Shown: positions 25,295 to 34,927, numbered from the stretch's first letter. The stretch is 64,000 bases of DNA from UBA11606 sp964504305 (GCA_964504305.1 CAZDEB010000011.1:57526-121525), one strand, 5' to 3'. Made by a program: numbers and translations. The notes: a model not told the origin generated them from the letters alone.

Positions 25295-26263
25295 ATGACC
25301 GACCTGACCACCACCATCCGCGTTCCCGGCAACCACCTAATGAGCGCCCTGCTCGGCGAACACGACAGTCACCTTCGTTCCATAGAAGAGCAGTTCCCAG
25401 AAACCGCCATAACCGTGCGCGGTAACGAGATTCATCTCGGCGGAGCTGCAGCATCAGTAGTGGCGACGTTGTTCGAGGAGCTTGTGGTGCTCGCCGAGCG
25501 CGGCCAACGGCTCGATTCGCGCACATTGGCACGCACCATCGACATGGTCCGAGCCGACGAGAAGCCATCGGCGGTGTTCACCCACGAGGTTTTGCGAGCC
25601 GACAAGGGCCGCGTAATTCGTCCCAAATCGAGCGGTCAAAAGAGCTATGTCGAAGCCATAGCGGCCAATGTGATCACCTTTGGGATCGGTCCGGCGGGAA
25701 CCGGCAAATCGTGGCTGGCGGTGGCGATGGCCGTAAGGGCCCTTCAGGCCGGCGAAGTCGAACGAATCATTTTGACCCGGCCCGCCGTCGAGGCTGGCGA
25801 ACGGCTTGGTTTCTTGCCGGGCGACCTCATGGCCAAGGTCGATCCGTATCTCCGACCGCTCTACGACGCGCTGCAAGACATGGTCGGAATCGATGGCATG
25901 GAACGGCTCCTCGAGCGAGGAGTGGTCGAGGTTGCGCCGCTCGCCTTTATGCGAGGGCGGACGCTCAACTCGTCATTTATCATCCTTGATGAAGCCCAAA
26001 ACACCACACCAGAGCAGATGAAAATGTTCTTGACCAGGATCGGGTTCGGCTCCAAAGCCGTCATCACTGGCGATGTAACCCAAGTCGACGTGATCAACAG
26101 TCGCAGCGGGTTGGGGGGCCTCGAGAAAATTCTGGGAAACGTCGATGGGATCGGGTTTGTCCAGCTTGGCGGACTCGACGTCGTGCGACACCGAATCGTG
26201 CAAGACATCGTGAACGCTTACGAAAAGGCCGCCGCCGATGATCCGCCCGTCGGCCAGGCGTGA
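25295..26263 (+). CDS. phoH: PhoH-family ATPase
   Basis: A 322-residue P-loop ATPase. Walker A is GIGPAGTGKSWLAVA, then LTRPAVEAGERLGFLPGDLMAKVDPYLRPLYDAL (family signature) and Walker B FIILDEAQNTTPEQMKMFLTRIG, followed by VITGDVTQVD and VRHRIVQDIVNAYE. The N-terminal ~100 residues are the KH-like/lead domain of the YbeZ type. YbeZ partners YbeY in RNA and ribosome quality control; here ybeY follows with a GTGA overlap, which supports that partnership. ATG 25295 is used; TACCAT at 25279-25284 could be a -10 box of a nearly leaderless transcript. Confidence 0.95.
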   Translation: MTDLTTTIRVPGNHLMSALLGEHDSHLRSIEEQFPETAITVRGNEIHLGGAAASVVATLFEELVVLAERGQRLDSRTLARTIDMVRADEKPSAVFTHEVLRADKGRVIRPKSSGQKSYVEAIAANVITFGIGPAGTGKSWLAVAMAVRALQAGEVERIILTRPAVEAGERLGFLPGDLMAKVDPYLRPLYDALQDMVGIDGMERLLERGVVEVAPLAFMRGRTLNSSFIILDEAQNTTPEQMKMFLTRIGFGSKAVITGDVTQVDVINSRSGLGGLEKILGNVDGIGFVQLGGLDVVRHRIVQDIVNAYEKAAADDPPVGQA

Positions 26264-26724
26264 CCGAGAAGCTGGCGTCGGTCGTTGTTCTAGACGAGCA
26301 AGACGACCACCTGATCGATATCCACCGATGGGCCGACCTGGCCCGGTGTTCGCTGGCTTCGAGAAACGTCCGCGTTGGCGAGGTCAACTTGATATTTGTC
26401 GAAGAGACCCAAATTCACGAGCTGAATCGTCTACATATGGGCAAGGATCGTCCCACCGACGTGTTGTCGTTTCCCCTTGATGGGCCCGATGCGTTTTCTG
26501 AGGACTCGCTAATCGGGGACATCGTGGTGTGTCCGGCGGTCGCGGCGAAGAACGCAGCCGAACATGTGGGCCAGGATCACCATCGCGGGACTATCGAGGA
26601 CGAACTCGCGCTGTTGGTGGTTCATGGCGTGCTTCACATTCTGGGTTTCGATCACATGAACGATTCCGACGCCGAAATCATGGAGTCGATCGAACAAGAG
26701 CTGTTGGGGGCGCATTACCGATGA
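26260..26724 (+). CDS. ybeY: Endoribonuclease YbeY (rRNA maturation factor)
   Basis: A 154-residue single-strand endoribonuclease for 16S rRNA 3' maturation and ribosome quality control. The zinc site H-x3-H-x5-H is intact in VVHGVLHILGFDH, and the conserved NRLHMGKDRPTDVLSFPL precedes it. GTG 26260 overlaps the phoH stop, and its own stop overlaps the next gene as ATGA. Cytoplasmic. Confidence 0.96.
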   Translation: MTEKLASVVVLDEQDDHLIDIHRWADLARCSLASRNVRVGEVNLIFVEETQIHELNRLHMGKDRPTDVLSFPLDGPDAFSEDSLIGDIVVCPAVAAKNAAEHVGQDHHRGTIEDELALLVVHGVLHILGFDHMNDSDAEIMESIEQELLGAHYR

Positions 26725-27968
26725 GCGCATCTTTCGCCGGCGCCATCGTCATCGTCGCACTTACTCTCATAGCGGCCATCACCGCGGCCGCCGAAACGGC
26801 ACTCACTCGGATTGGCCGAGCTCGCGCCGAAGGTTTGGCCCACGACGACGCCAACAACTCCGGACCCTTGCTGGCGGTGCTTGACGACCGCGAGACCTCA
26901 CTTGTTCCGCTTCTGTTCCTGCGGGTTGGTTGTCAGGCCGGTGTTGTGGCGATCGTCGTGTCGCTCATCGATGGACGAACAAGTGCTGCGGGTATTGCCG
27001 GCGTTGTCGTGGCGGTCGTGGTGGGTTTGTACGTGCTGGCCGAGGCGGTGCCACGGATATGGGCGCTGCAACACATAGATGCTGCCGCGATGCGATCGGC
27101 CCGCCTGCTGAGAACCATCTTGAGGATCGCCCCTTTGCGGTGGCTCACCCGGATCCTCACCGGGGTCGCCAACGTCGTGTTGCCCGGTCCGTCCGGCGCG
27201 CCAGTGATCTCAGAAGACGAGCTCATCGCCATGACCGAAGCAGCGGCCGCGATCGACGCCATCGACGACGAGGAACGCGACCTAATCGAGTCGGTTTTTG
27301 CGTTGGGCGACACGATCGTGCGAGAGGCGATGGTGCCGCGAACCGACATGATCACCGCCATGTCGACTGCGACGCTCACCGAGGTGCTCGACATCGCTGA
27401 CGAGTCAGGGCTTAGCCGGGTCCCGATCCTGGGCAAGGGAATCGACGACGTGATCGGGGTGGCGTTGGTAAAAGATCTGAGTCGCGCCGAGCGGGCCGGC
27501 AACGGCTTGATCGAAGTTGGGTCGCTGATGCGACCACCGCGGTTCATTCCCGAAACCAAACACGCCGACGATCTCTTGCGCGAGATGCAAAGCGCCCAAC
27601 ACCATCTGGCGATCGTGATCGACGAGTACGGCGGAACTGCTGGTCTCGTAACTCTCGAAGACCTGGTCGAAGAGTTGGTCGGGGAGATCGTTGACGAATC
27701 CGACAACGAAGAGCCGCTTTATCAGCCGCTGGCCGACGGAAATCTCCGAGTCCACGGCCGAATGCCGGTTGACCAGCTCGAGAACCTGATCGATGCCGAA
27801 CTCGACGATGGCGAGTCCGACACCGTAGGTGGTCTCATATTCAATACCCTCGGACATGTGCCTGAAGTTGGTGAATCGATCAAGACTCGAGAAATGACCC
27901 TTCACGTCGAACGTATGGAAGGCCGGCGTATCACCGGCGTGCGGCTGACGAGGCCAGATCATGGCTGA
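26721..27968 (+). CDS. CNNM/CorC-type membrane protein with CBS pair (hemolysin C family)
   Basis: 415 residues. N-terminal DUF21/CNNM membrane domain with about four helices (GAIVIVALTLIAAITAAAETALTRIGRARAE at the start). Two CBS domains follow (REAMVPRTDMITAM at ~200 and MRPPRFIPETKHADDLLREM at ~267), with the strongly conserved HLAIVIDEYGGTAGLVTLEDLVEELVGEI and a C-terminal transporter-associated domain. The family handles divalent cations, chiefly Mg2+/Co2+. It sits in the phoH-ybeY-corC-era cluster seen across bacteria, joined by ATGA and an 8-base overlap. Confidence 0.92.
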   Translation: MSASFAGAIVIVALTLIAAITAAAETALTRIGRARAEGLAHDDANNSGPLLAVLDDRETSLVPLLFLRVGCQAGVVAIVVSLIDGRTSAAGIAGVVVAVVVGLYVLAEAVPRIWALQHIDAAAMRSARLLRTILRIAPLRWLTRILTGVANVVLPGPSGAPVISEDELIAMTEAAAAIDAIDDEERDLIESVFALGDTIVREAMVPRTDMITAMSTATLTEVLDIADESGLSRVPILGKGIDDVIGVALVKDLSRAERAGNGLIEVGSLMRPPRFIPETKHADDLLREMQSAQHHLAIVIDEYGGTAGLVTLEDLVEELVGEIVDESDNEEPLYQPLADGNLRVHGRMPVDQLENLIDAELDDGESDTVGGLIFNTLGHVPEVGESIKTREMTLHVERMEGRRITGVRLTRPDHG

Positions 27969-28806
27969 GTACCGATCCGGTTTCGTCACGTTGGTGGGTC
28001 GACCCAACGCCGGTAAGTCGACGCTGCTCAACCAGATCCTTGGTCAAAAGGTTTCGATAGTGAGCGATAAGCCGCAAACCACCCGGACGCAGGTTCGAGG
28101 GGTTCACACGACAGATACCCACCAATTGGTATTCGTTGATACGCCCGGAATCCACAAGCCGCGCAGTGCGCTCGGGTCGAGTCTCAATGCCACTGCTTCT
28201 CAAGCCACAAGAGACGTCGACGTTGTCTGTTTTGTGCTCGACGCCACCGCCGCTTACGGGCGCGGCGACCAATACGTCGCCCAGTCGCTGCCCAACGACG
28301 CGGTCGTTGTGATCACCAAAGCCGATATCGCCAAACCCGAACAGGTTCTGAGTCAGCTCAAGGCGACGTCGGAACTCACAGCCGACGCGTGGTTCCCGGT
28401 GAGCGGGGTTACCGGCGAGGGCGTACCGGATCTGATCGCCTATCTAGAGGGACGGTTGCCGGAGGGTCCTCAGTACTACCCCGAAGACATGGTGAGCGAC
28501 GTCCCCGACCCGTTCTGGGTCGCCGAACTTGTTCGCGAGCAGTTGTTGGCCGTGGCGCGCCAAGAGTTGCCTCATTCGATCGCCACACGCGTAACCGAGT
28601 GGGAATGGCCCCGGATTCGATGCGAGATTCTTGTCGAACGAGAATCGCAAAAGGCAATGGTGATCGGAAAAGGCGGCGAGAACCTCAAAAAGGCCGGCAC
28701 CGCGGTGCGGCGTCAACTGCCGGAGGGGGCTTTCGTCGAACTGTTCGTCAAGGTCGAGAAGAACTGGCAGCGGCGCCCCGAGTCGGTAGCCGAGCTCGGC
28801 TACTAA
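27961..28806 (+). CDS. era: GTPase Era
   Basis: A 281-residue ribosome-assembly GTPase that binds the 16S rRNA 3' end. The G motifs are present: GRPNAGKSTLLN (G1), QTTRTQ (G2), DTPGIHKP (G3), TKAD (G4). The C-terminal KH domain is ILVERESQKAMVIGKGGENLKKAGTAVRRQL. It overlaps the CNNM gene by 8 bases and ends the operon. Peripheral to the membrane and ribosome in characterised species. Confidence 0.97.
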   Translation: MAEYRSGFVTLVGRPNAGKSTLLNQILGQKVSIVSDKPQTTRTQVRGVHTTDTHQLVFVDTPGIHKPRSALGSSLNATASQATRDVDVVCFVLDATAAYGRGDQYVAQSLPNDAVVVITKADIAKPEQVLSQLKATSELTADAWFPVSGVTGEGVPDLIAYLEGRLPEGPQYYPEDMVSDVPDPFWVAELVREQLLAVARQELPHSIATRVTEWEWPRIRCEILVERESQKAMVIGKGGENLKKAGTAVRRQLPEGAFVELFVKVEKNWQRRPESVAELGY

Positions 28807-28822
28807 CGAGTCACCCGAGGAA

Positions 28823-29701
28823 CTAGACCCGGTCGGGGTCGCCTGGGGTTTCGTCCCCGTATCGCTCTGCGTAAGCCAACCATTCGACCAGCCAGGCTGT
28901 ATACGCCGCTTCGTCGGGAGGGTCGGTTGTCGAATCGCCCGCGCCGGGGAGCGGTGGCGGGCCATCGGCCAACGCCGACGAGATCGAAATAGCGGTTGCG
29001 GTGGGCTCCACTGGTTTGAACGGGTTGACGCCGTCCTCGAACGGCAGTCCGGGAAAGTCGTTGGCTGCTTCCTCGGCCTCGGTGGCCGGGGCGAACAGCG
29101 CACTGTTGTCGTCGGGTTCGGCCAATGTTGGGACGGCCGGGGCTTCGGACCCGAACGGAGACGATGGATCGACCCGAGCGAACGGCGACGGTCCATTGGT
29201 GTCGCTAGTGAACGGGTCCGGTGACTCGGCAGAAAACCCGGGGGTGTCCTCTTGGAGCGGAACGTCGGTAAAGGGCCGAGGTCGAGAGAACGGGTCGGGA
29301 ATTTGCCGGCCGGCGAGTGGAAGGTCGTTGTCGACTGGGCTGCTGTTGTTGTTGCGGAACGGATCCACATGTCCAGCGGCAAAAGGATCGTTCGGCGATG
29401 CGGGAATCCAGGAACCAACTTCGGCTCCATTGCTTGCAAGGCCAACTGAATCGAAAGGATCGATGGCTATGGATGGCATCGAGGCCGGTTCGGGCTGTTC
29501 GGGGTTGGGGACCGGAGGCGGGGCCTCGGCACCGCGTCGTGGCAACGCGGGGGCGTCGTCGAGGGCAAGTTCGAGCGACAGAGCGCTGGTTGAAGCGGGA
29601 AGACTCTCGAGTCGCTGACGCATCTCGATCAACAAGTTCTCGCGTTCGGTCGCCGTTGCTCCGGTGGGCGTCTCTTTCTTCGACTCGTTGGATCCGTACA
29701 T
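28823..29701 (-). CDS. Proline-rich DPF-repeat protein of unknown function
   Basis: 292 residues of mainly disordered composition. About eight D-P-F or N-P-F tripeptides lie in a Pro/Ser/Asp-rich chain (DPFDS, DPFAAG, DPFRNN, DPFSRP, DPFTS and so on), then a short conserved-looking tail AYTAWLVEWLAYAERYGDE. The N-terminus ERENLLIEMRQRLESLP is helical. The ATG at 29701 lies inside the membrane-protein frame upstream, and codon usage switches to this frame just after that ATG. The real product may therefore be the cytoplasmic tail of the upstream membrane protein, split by a one-base error. No enzyme signature. Confidence 0.55.
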   Translation of the reverse strand: MYGSNESKKETPTGATATERENLLIEMRQRLESLPASTSALSLELALDDAPALPRRGAEAPPPVPNPEQPEPASMPSIAIDPFDSVGLASNGAEVGSWIPASPNDPFAAGHVDPFRNNNSSPVDNDLPLAGRQIPDPFSRPRPFTDVPLQEDTPGFSAESPDPFTSDTNGPSPFARVDPSSPFGSEAPAVPTLAEPDDNSALFAPATEAEEAANDFPGLPFEDGVNPFKPVEPTATAISISSALADGPPPLPGAGDSTTDPPDEAAYTAWLVEWLAYAERYGDETPGDPDRV

Positions 29702-30201
29702 AAATCAGCGCAACAATCAGTCCCGAACCAGCGCCGGCGAGCAGCCAAGTCGTTGGGTTGGCCACGTCGGTCCCGCCAATAACGGCATGGTAAGTGCCGG
29801 CGGCGACGGCCACCAACGACAGTCCGTGAGTCAGCCGCCAGACGCGGTCGCTGATCCTCGAGCGAAGGATCGAGGTAACTTCGACGGCAATTAGGGACCA
29901 CGCGGCGATTACTCCAAGCGTGGTTGCCAAAACGTCCCAGTCGGAGGTGACCGGAGCAATGAGTTCGGCCCAGCTGAACGGTATGGACGGTTCGAGCCAG
30001 AGCGAAACGAGATGGGCGCCGAGGAACACGAGAGTTATGCCGCTCAGGAAGCGATGAAGCTCACCAACCCACGGCCCGCCGCTGCGCCCATTCTTCGCCC
30101 CGGCTGCCAAGACGACGCCAATCAGCACTGACGACCACGCGGTCGACAGTGACATCAGTCCCGTTGCACGGGTCGCGTACCACCACACTTGTTCGCTCAC
30201 G
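29205..30201 (-). CDS. Ferric-reductase/cytochrome b561-like membrane protein; C-terminal third doubtful
   Basis: From GTG 30201 (preceded by GGAGGG) the first ~165 residues form a compact six-helix protein. It carries the paired histidines of heme-binding ferric-reductase-like domains: VGELHRFLSGITLVFLGAHLVSLW and RLTHGLSLVAVAAGTYHAVIGG. After LIVALIYVRIQRVEE the frame stays open to 29205, but its composition turns random while the overlapping frame (28823-29701) looks coding. I trust only ~29700-30201. A one-base error near 29670-29700 would fuse it to the DPF-repeat protein. Electron donor unknown. Confidence 0.55.
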
Positions 30202-30256
30202 GCCCTCCAGTCGGCAGTACCGAGGGATTTGGGAGGATTCGAGGCGACCCGGCGGG

Positions 30257-32137
30257 TTAGGAGTCGCGGAGCTGTCGTAGAAATTGTTCGGCTTCGCCGC
30301 GTTCTCGCGTGCGGGGCATCGGCGGCAACGCGTTGATGAGCGACCAGCGGTAGCTCTTGGCTTTGGCCAAGCGCGGGTCGAGAACCGCAACGACCCCTTG
30401 ATCGGTCGCGGTACGGATCAGCCGTCCCGCGCCTTGGGCGAGCATGGTCGCGGCGCGCGGCAAATCGATCTGGCCGAAGGCCGCGGCCCCCGCCCGATCC
30501 CGACGGGCCTGGAGCACCGGATCGTTGGGCCGCGGGAAAGGCAGACGATCGATGATCACGAGGCGACACGTCGACCCGGGAGCGTCGACGCCTTGCCAAA
30601 ACGACATCGTGGCGAACAGCGACGTTGGCTCGTCTTCCACGAATTCGCGAAGCAGGGCATTCTTCGAACCTTCGCCTTGCATCAGAATTGGCCACGGCAG
30701 CCGACCCTCGAGTTTGTCGACCGCTTCTCTCATCGCCGCGAAACTTGTAAAGAGGGCAAGCGTGCGCCCGCCGGCCGCGACCATCAGCGATTCGATCTCG
30801 GCTAGCTGCGATTCGCGAAAGTCGCTGGCGCGAGGATCTGGCAACTCTGGCGGACAGTAAAGCAGCGAGTTCGATTCGTAGTCGAAGGGGCTGCCCACAT
30901 CGAGTTCGGCAGTGGTTGACGGCAGACCGAGCCGGGCCGTGGCTTTTGGGGGCAGCGTGGCCGATGTGAGGATGCCGACTCGGTTGTCCCAGAGATTCTC
31001 TGCCAGTAGCGGGCCTACTTCGATCGGGGTTGACCGCAGGCTGGGGTTCGACGGCGGACCATCGATCCACATGACTTCGTCGTCCCGGGGCCAGCGCACC
31101 GCATCGATATCGTCGATGAGCGAGGTCGCCATCTGGCGGGCCCGGATGGCTTTGGCTTTGGTGTCGGGCGGTGCCGTGTCGGGAACGGCTCTAAGGGCGT
31201 TGAGAACGCGGTCAACCGCGGTGCGGGTGTTGTCGAGAGCCCGACCCAACTCCTCGTCGGGCCCGGACTTGAGCCGGTCGCCGATCAACGGTTCGAGGGC
31301 GACGTGCAGTTCGGTGGCGGCGGTTTCGGCTGACTCGGAAGCGTCACGCTCGACGAGAACCGCCGATGCATTGCGGGCGCATTGTTGAACCCGCGCTGCG
31401 GAGATCTGTCGTCCGGCTGCTTCGGCCACGATGTCTTCGAGTTGGTGGGCCTCGTCGATGATGACCACGTCGTGTTCGGGCAGGATTGATTCGACCATGA
31501 TCGCCAGTGCGTAGAGGTGGAGGTTGACCACCAATACGTCGGCCGTGGCGGCTTTGCGACGGGCTTTCTCGGCGAGACAGTCGTCGCCGCGCGGGCAGCG
31601 GCCGGCGCCTGGGCATTCGTCGCGTCCGACCGAAACGAGGCGCCAATCCCGGTCGCTGATGTTGTCGAGTTCGGCACGGTCGCCGGTGGCGCTCGTTTTG
31701 GCGAACTCTTTGAGCTGGTCGATGGTTGATTGTTTGATCGGGGAGTCGGAGATGTCGAGATCGAGGGTGTCGTCGGTTTGGAGTTCGTCGAGTCGCTGGA
31801 GGCACAGATAGTTCGACCTTCCTTTGAGAACGGCGAACTCCAATGGCGTGTCGAGGTGCTCGGCGACGAACGGCAAGTCCTTGTTGGCGAGCTGGTCTTG
31901 CAACGCCTTGGTGGCTGTTGCGACAATCGTTGGTTTGGCCGACAGTGCAACCGGAACGAGATAAGCCAGCGACTTTCCGGTGCCGGTCCCGGCCTCGATC
32001 ACCGCGTGCCCATCGTCGGATATGGCGGCTGCCACCGCCGCCGCCATCTCCCTTTGACCATCACGTTGTTCCCCTCCACCTGGCAGAGCGGAGGTGACGT
32101 GATCGAGAAGTTCGAAGGTTGTTTCGCGAAGGGTCAA
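30257..32137 (-). CDS. dinG: DinG-family ATP-dependent DNA helicase
   Basis: A 626-residue superfamily-2 XPD-like 5'-3' helicase. Walker A is VIEAGTGTGKSLAYLVP. Iron-sulfur-cluster cysteines are in the insert (YLCLQR, then CPGAGRCPRGDDCLAE). The DEAH box is VVIIDEAHQLED. C-terminal motifs are FATMSFWQGVDAPG and AQGAGRLIRTATDQG. DinG unwinds R-loops and D-loops and supports damage tolerance. The TTG at 32137 has GGAG seven bases upstream. It is divergent from uppS. Confidence 0.92.
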   Translation of the reverse strand: MTLRETTFELLDHVTSALPGGGEQRDGQREMAAAVAAAISDDGHAVIEAGTGTGKSLAYLVPVALSAKPTIVATATKALQDQLANKDLPFVAEHLDTPLEFAVLKGRSNYLCLQRLDELQTDDTLDLDISDSPIKQSTIDQLKEFAKTSATGDRAELDNISDRDWRLVSVGRDECPGAGRCPRGDDCLAEKARRKAATADVLVVNLHLYALAIMVESILPEHDVVIIDEAHQLEDIVAEAAGRQISAARVQQCARNASAVLVERDASESAETAATELHVALEPLIGDRLKSGPDEELGRALDNTRTAVDRVLNALRAVPDTAPPDTKAKAIRARQMATSLIDDIDAVRWPRDDEVMWIDGPPSNPSLRSTPIEVGPLLAENLWDNRVGILTSATLPPKATARLGLPSTTAELDVGSPFDYESNSLLYCPPELPDPRASDFRESQLAEIESLMVAAGGRTLALFTSFAAMREAVDKLEGRLPWPILMQGEGSKNALLREFVEDEPTSLFATMSFWQGVDAPGSTCRLVIIDRLPFPRPNDPVLQARRDRAGAAAFGQIDLPRAATMLAQGAGRLIRTATDQGVVAVLDPRLAKAKSYRWSLINALPPMPRTRERGEAEQFLRQLRDS

Positions 32138-32245
32138 GGGTGCTCCGGGTGAGGCTCGTCGGAGCCTACGTCGCGACCCGACTTATCCTGCGAACTACGT
32201 GCGGGCAACCGCGTCGTGGTCCGCCGGTCGGGCTAGGTTGCCGGG

Positions 32246-32971
32246 GTGAAGATCGAAGACCTCGATGCCGCCGCCATACCGCGACACATCGCCTGTGTAA
32301 TGGACGGAAACGGCCGTTGGGCCCAGGCCCAAGACCTACCCCGCACCGACGGTCACAAGGCCGGCGAGCACTCGCTATTCGAAGTGGTTGATGCTTGCGA
32401 TGATGCTGGGGTCGAGTGGCTCACCGTGTACGCCTTCAGCACCGAGAACTGGCGGCGCCCGCCCGACGAAGTCAAGTTCCTCATCAATTTCAACGAAGAG
32501 ATCCTGCTGCGTCGTCAGGAAGAACTCCACCAACGCAACATTCGGATCCGTTTCATCGGGCGTCGCGATTGGAGGGTGCCGCGCCGGCTCATCAAACGTA
32601 TGAACGAGGCCGCCGATCTGACCAGAAAGAACACCGGACTCACGTTTACGATTGCCTTCAACTATGGCGGCCGCGCCGAGATTGTCGACGCGGTCAAACA
32701 GATCGTCGAGGCTGGGACACCGGCCGACAAGATCACCGAGAAGACCATCGCTCGCCGGTTGTACGACCCCGAGATGCCCGACCCCGACCTGATGATTCGT
32801 ACGTCGGGCGAGTACCGCACGTCGAACTTCCTGCTCTGGGAGTTGGCCTACAGCGAGTTGTTGTTCACCGATACACCGTGGCCCGAGTTTGGTCGCGACG
32901 CGCTGATTGCCGCCGTTCACGAATATCAGACCCGAGACCGACGCTTTGGCGGCGTCAACTCTGGGGGCTGA
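32246..32971 (+). CDS. uppS: Isoprenyl (polyprenyl) diphosphate synthase, UppS family
   Basis: A 241-residue cis-prenyltransferase making the lipid carrier for cell-wall synthesis. Motifs are HIACVMDGNGRWAQ (catalytic Asp), GHKAGEHSLFEVVDAC, YAFSTENWRRP, FNYGGRAEIVDAV, and PDPDLMIRTSGEYRTSNFLLWELAYSEL with the C-terminal Arg/Ser pair. Starts at GTG 32246. Its stop is three bases before recO, so the two are co-transcribed. Confidence 0.96.
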   Translation: MKIEDLDAAAIPRHIACVMDGNGRWAQAQDLPRTDGHKAGEHSLFEVVDACDDAGVEWLTVYAFSTENWRRPPDEVKFLINFNEEILLRRQEELHQRNIRIRFIGRRDWRVPRRLIKRMNEAADLTRKNTGLTFTIAFNYGGRAEIVDAVKQIVEAGTPADKITEKTIARRLYDPEMPDPDLMIRTSGEYRTSNFLLWELAYSELLFTDTPWPEFGRDALIAAVHEYQTRDRRFGGVNSGG

Positions 32972-32974
32972 CCA

Positions 32975-33697
32975 GTGAGTCTGTACCGCGATCACGCTGT
33001 CGTGCTACGGAGCTGGAAACTTGGCGAGGCTGATCGAATCGTCAGCATGCTCACCCACGATCACGGCAAGGTTCGTGGGGTCGCCAAGGGCGTGCGCCGC
33101 ACCAAGAGCAAGTTCGGGGCGCGCCTCGAACCTTTGAGCCACATCTCGATCCAGCTGTACCGCGGTCGTGGCGATCTCGACACCATCACCCAAGTCGAGA
33201 CGGTCGACCGCTTCGGTCGGCTTCGCTCGGACCCTGATCGGTTTGCGCGGGCCGAAGCCATGCTCGAAGCAGTCGATCAGGTTGCTCAGGATCGCGAGCC
33301 TGATCCATCACTCCACGTGATGTTGGTGCGAGCGTTGCGGACGCTGAACGAGACCGACTCGGCGCTCGTCGTGGCCGCCTTCTTTCTCAAGCTGCTCGCT
33401 CACGAAGGTCTGCAACCCCAAGTCGACGAATGTGTGTCTTGTGGATCTGACGGCCCCATCGAAGCAATTGATCTTCACGACGGGGGAGTGTTGTGCCGAT
33501 CGTGTCGCCGCGGTCGTCCCCTCAGCGACGAAGCGCTGCAGTTGCTGCGCCGAATCCTCGGCGGTGGCTTGGCCGGCGTTCTGGCCGAACCAGTCGGTCC
33601 GGCAACGTCTGAGGTCGACCTGTTGTCGGTTGCCCTGCTCGAACACCACATCGAGCGGCGGCTGCGGTCGGTCGCAGTGATGGACCAGACCAACTAA
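32975..33697 (+). CDS. recO: DNA repair protein RecO
   Basis: A 240-residue recombination mediator that loads RecA on SSB-coated DNA with RecR. An N-terminal OB-fold (YRDHAVVLRSWKLGEADRIVSMLTHDHGKVRGVAKGVRRTKSKFGARLEP) is followed by a helical domain and a four-cysteine zinc site (CVSCGSDG and CRSC). GTG 32975 starts three bases after the uppS stop. Confidence 0.95.
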   Translation: MSLYRDHAVVLRSWKLGEADRIVSMLTHDHGKVRGVAKGVRRTKSKFGARLEPLSHISIQLYRGRGDLDTITQVETVDRFGRLRSDPDRFARAEAMLEAVDQVAQDREPDPSLHVMLVRALRTLNETDSALVVAAFFLKLLAHEGLQPQVDECVSCGSDGPIEAIDLHDGGVLCRSCRRGRPLSDEALQLLRRILGGGLAGVLAEPVGPATSEVDLLSVALLEHHIERRLRSVAVMDQTN

Positions 33698-33710
33698 ACA
33701 ACCGCGTTGT

Positions 33711-34927
33711 TTACTGGCTGATCGGGACCCAACGGCCTTGGTTCTCGTTCCACTGCATCCACGCTTTGAGGTCGGGATCCCACTGGATGTAGGTGTCGCG
33801 AGCTTCGTCCCACACCGGAGCGTCGACGCCCGAAGGCGACGGCTCGGGGTCGGGTTCGACGACGGCGGGCTCGGGTGCCGGCTCGGGCTCGGTCTCGATG
33901 ACCACGGTGGGTTCGGGTTCGATGACCACGGCGGGCTCGGGTGCCGGCGGAGCNNNNNNNNNNNNNNNNNNNNNNNNNNNNNNNNNNNNNNNNNNNNNNN
34001 NNNNNNNNNNNNNNNNNNNNNNNNNNNNNNNNNNNNNNNNNNNNNNNNNNNNNTGACCACGGTGGGTTCGGGTTCGATGACCACGGCGGGCTCGGGTGCC
34101 GGCGGAGCCGGTGCCGGTGCCGGTGGAAAAGGAGCCGGTGCCGGTGCCGGTGGAAAAGAGGGCGGGGACGGTGCCGGTGGAAAAGGGGGCGGTGGGGTCG
34201 CGATTGACTCGGTGTCGACGTCGACATCGACATCGGGGTCGGTGCCGAGATCGAAGCGCGGGCCGGTGGGAGGCGGAGGAGTGCTGGGTTGCGGCGGTGG
34301 CGCCGGTTGCGCGAACAGCGGTGGGGGCGGCGAGACCTTGTTGACGCCGGTGAGCATGACGGGGCGGCCGACTTCGTTGGCCTCGATCACGATCGTGCGA
34401 GCGACCCGATCCCCGAGTCGGCGATGTCCTTTGGTGGTGGAGATCAAGAGGAGGCCGAACACGGGCGCAAAGAATGGGAAGGCGTCGAAACACCACATCA
34501 AACCTCGTCCGATGTTTGCGCCGATGCCCGCAGGATTGAAAGTGTCGTGGTTGACGACCCGCAAGCCGAACACCAGCTTGCCTGGACTCCAGCCGGTTAA
34601 CCCCGGGATGATCATGGTGGTCATGACGACCCAGCCGATCCAGATGGCGAACACGCCGGCCGTTTCGCCGCCTCGTCCTACGAGAACATCGCTTCCGAAC
34701 TGGATGCACCAATCGTTGCTGAGATCGTTGATTCGGGTGCATGCGTTCTCGGCGTCGATGTCGGTGGGGAACGCCGTCGACGTGAAAGTTGCACCTATGA
34801 AGAGTCCTATCCACAACGTCCCGAGGCCGGCGTCGACCAGCCAGGCCAGCATCCGTCTACCAACAAGGGCGGTTGGGTCAGTTCTCGTAGCGGGGGAGAT
34901 CGATTGCACCTCTAAATAGTCGCGCAT
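33711..34927 (-). CDS. RDD-family membrane protein with a proline-rich tail (spans an assembly gap)
   Basis: N-terminal RDD domain (ALVGRRMLAWLVDAGLGTLW, PGLTGWSPGKLVFGLRVV, KGHRRLGDRVARTIVI) with about three helices. A long Pro/Ala and Glu-Pro repeat linker follows, then a C-terminal ~45-residue module, WDEARDTYIQWDPDLKAWMQWNENQGRWVPIS, with W-x-W spacing like DUF2510-type tails. The gap at 33954-34053 breaks the frame as given. Removing the N run plus one of the two flanking identical 55-mers (155 bases) restores one continuous frame from ATG 34927 to the stop at 33711. Function unknown; RDD proteins are transport- or assembly-related. Confidence 0.8.
33899..34108. other. Assembly gap (100 N) between two copies of an identical 55-mer
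   Basis: Bases 33899-33953 and 34054-34108 are identical over exactly 55 bases with exactly 100 N between. The segment is a Glu-Pro-coding repeat inside the RDD gene. Deleting 155 bases restores the reading frame, so the gap is very probably an artefact of unmerged contigs. Confidence 0.92.

Noticed and set aside
29205..31070. A single 621-codon minus-strand protein
   Set aside because: Its first half lies inside dinG in another frame and is arginine-rich; only the part from 30201 encodes a believable membrane protein.
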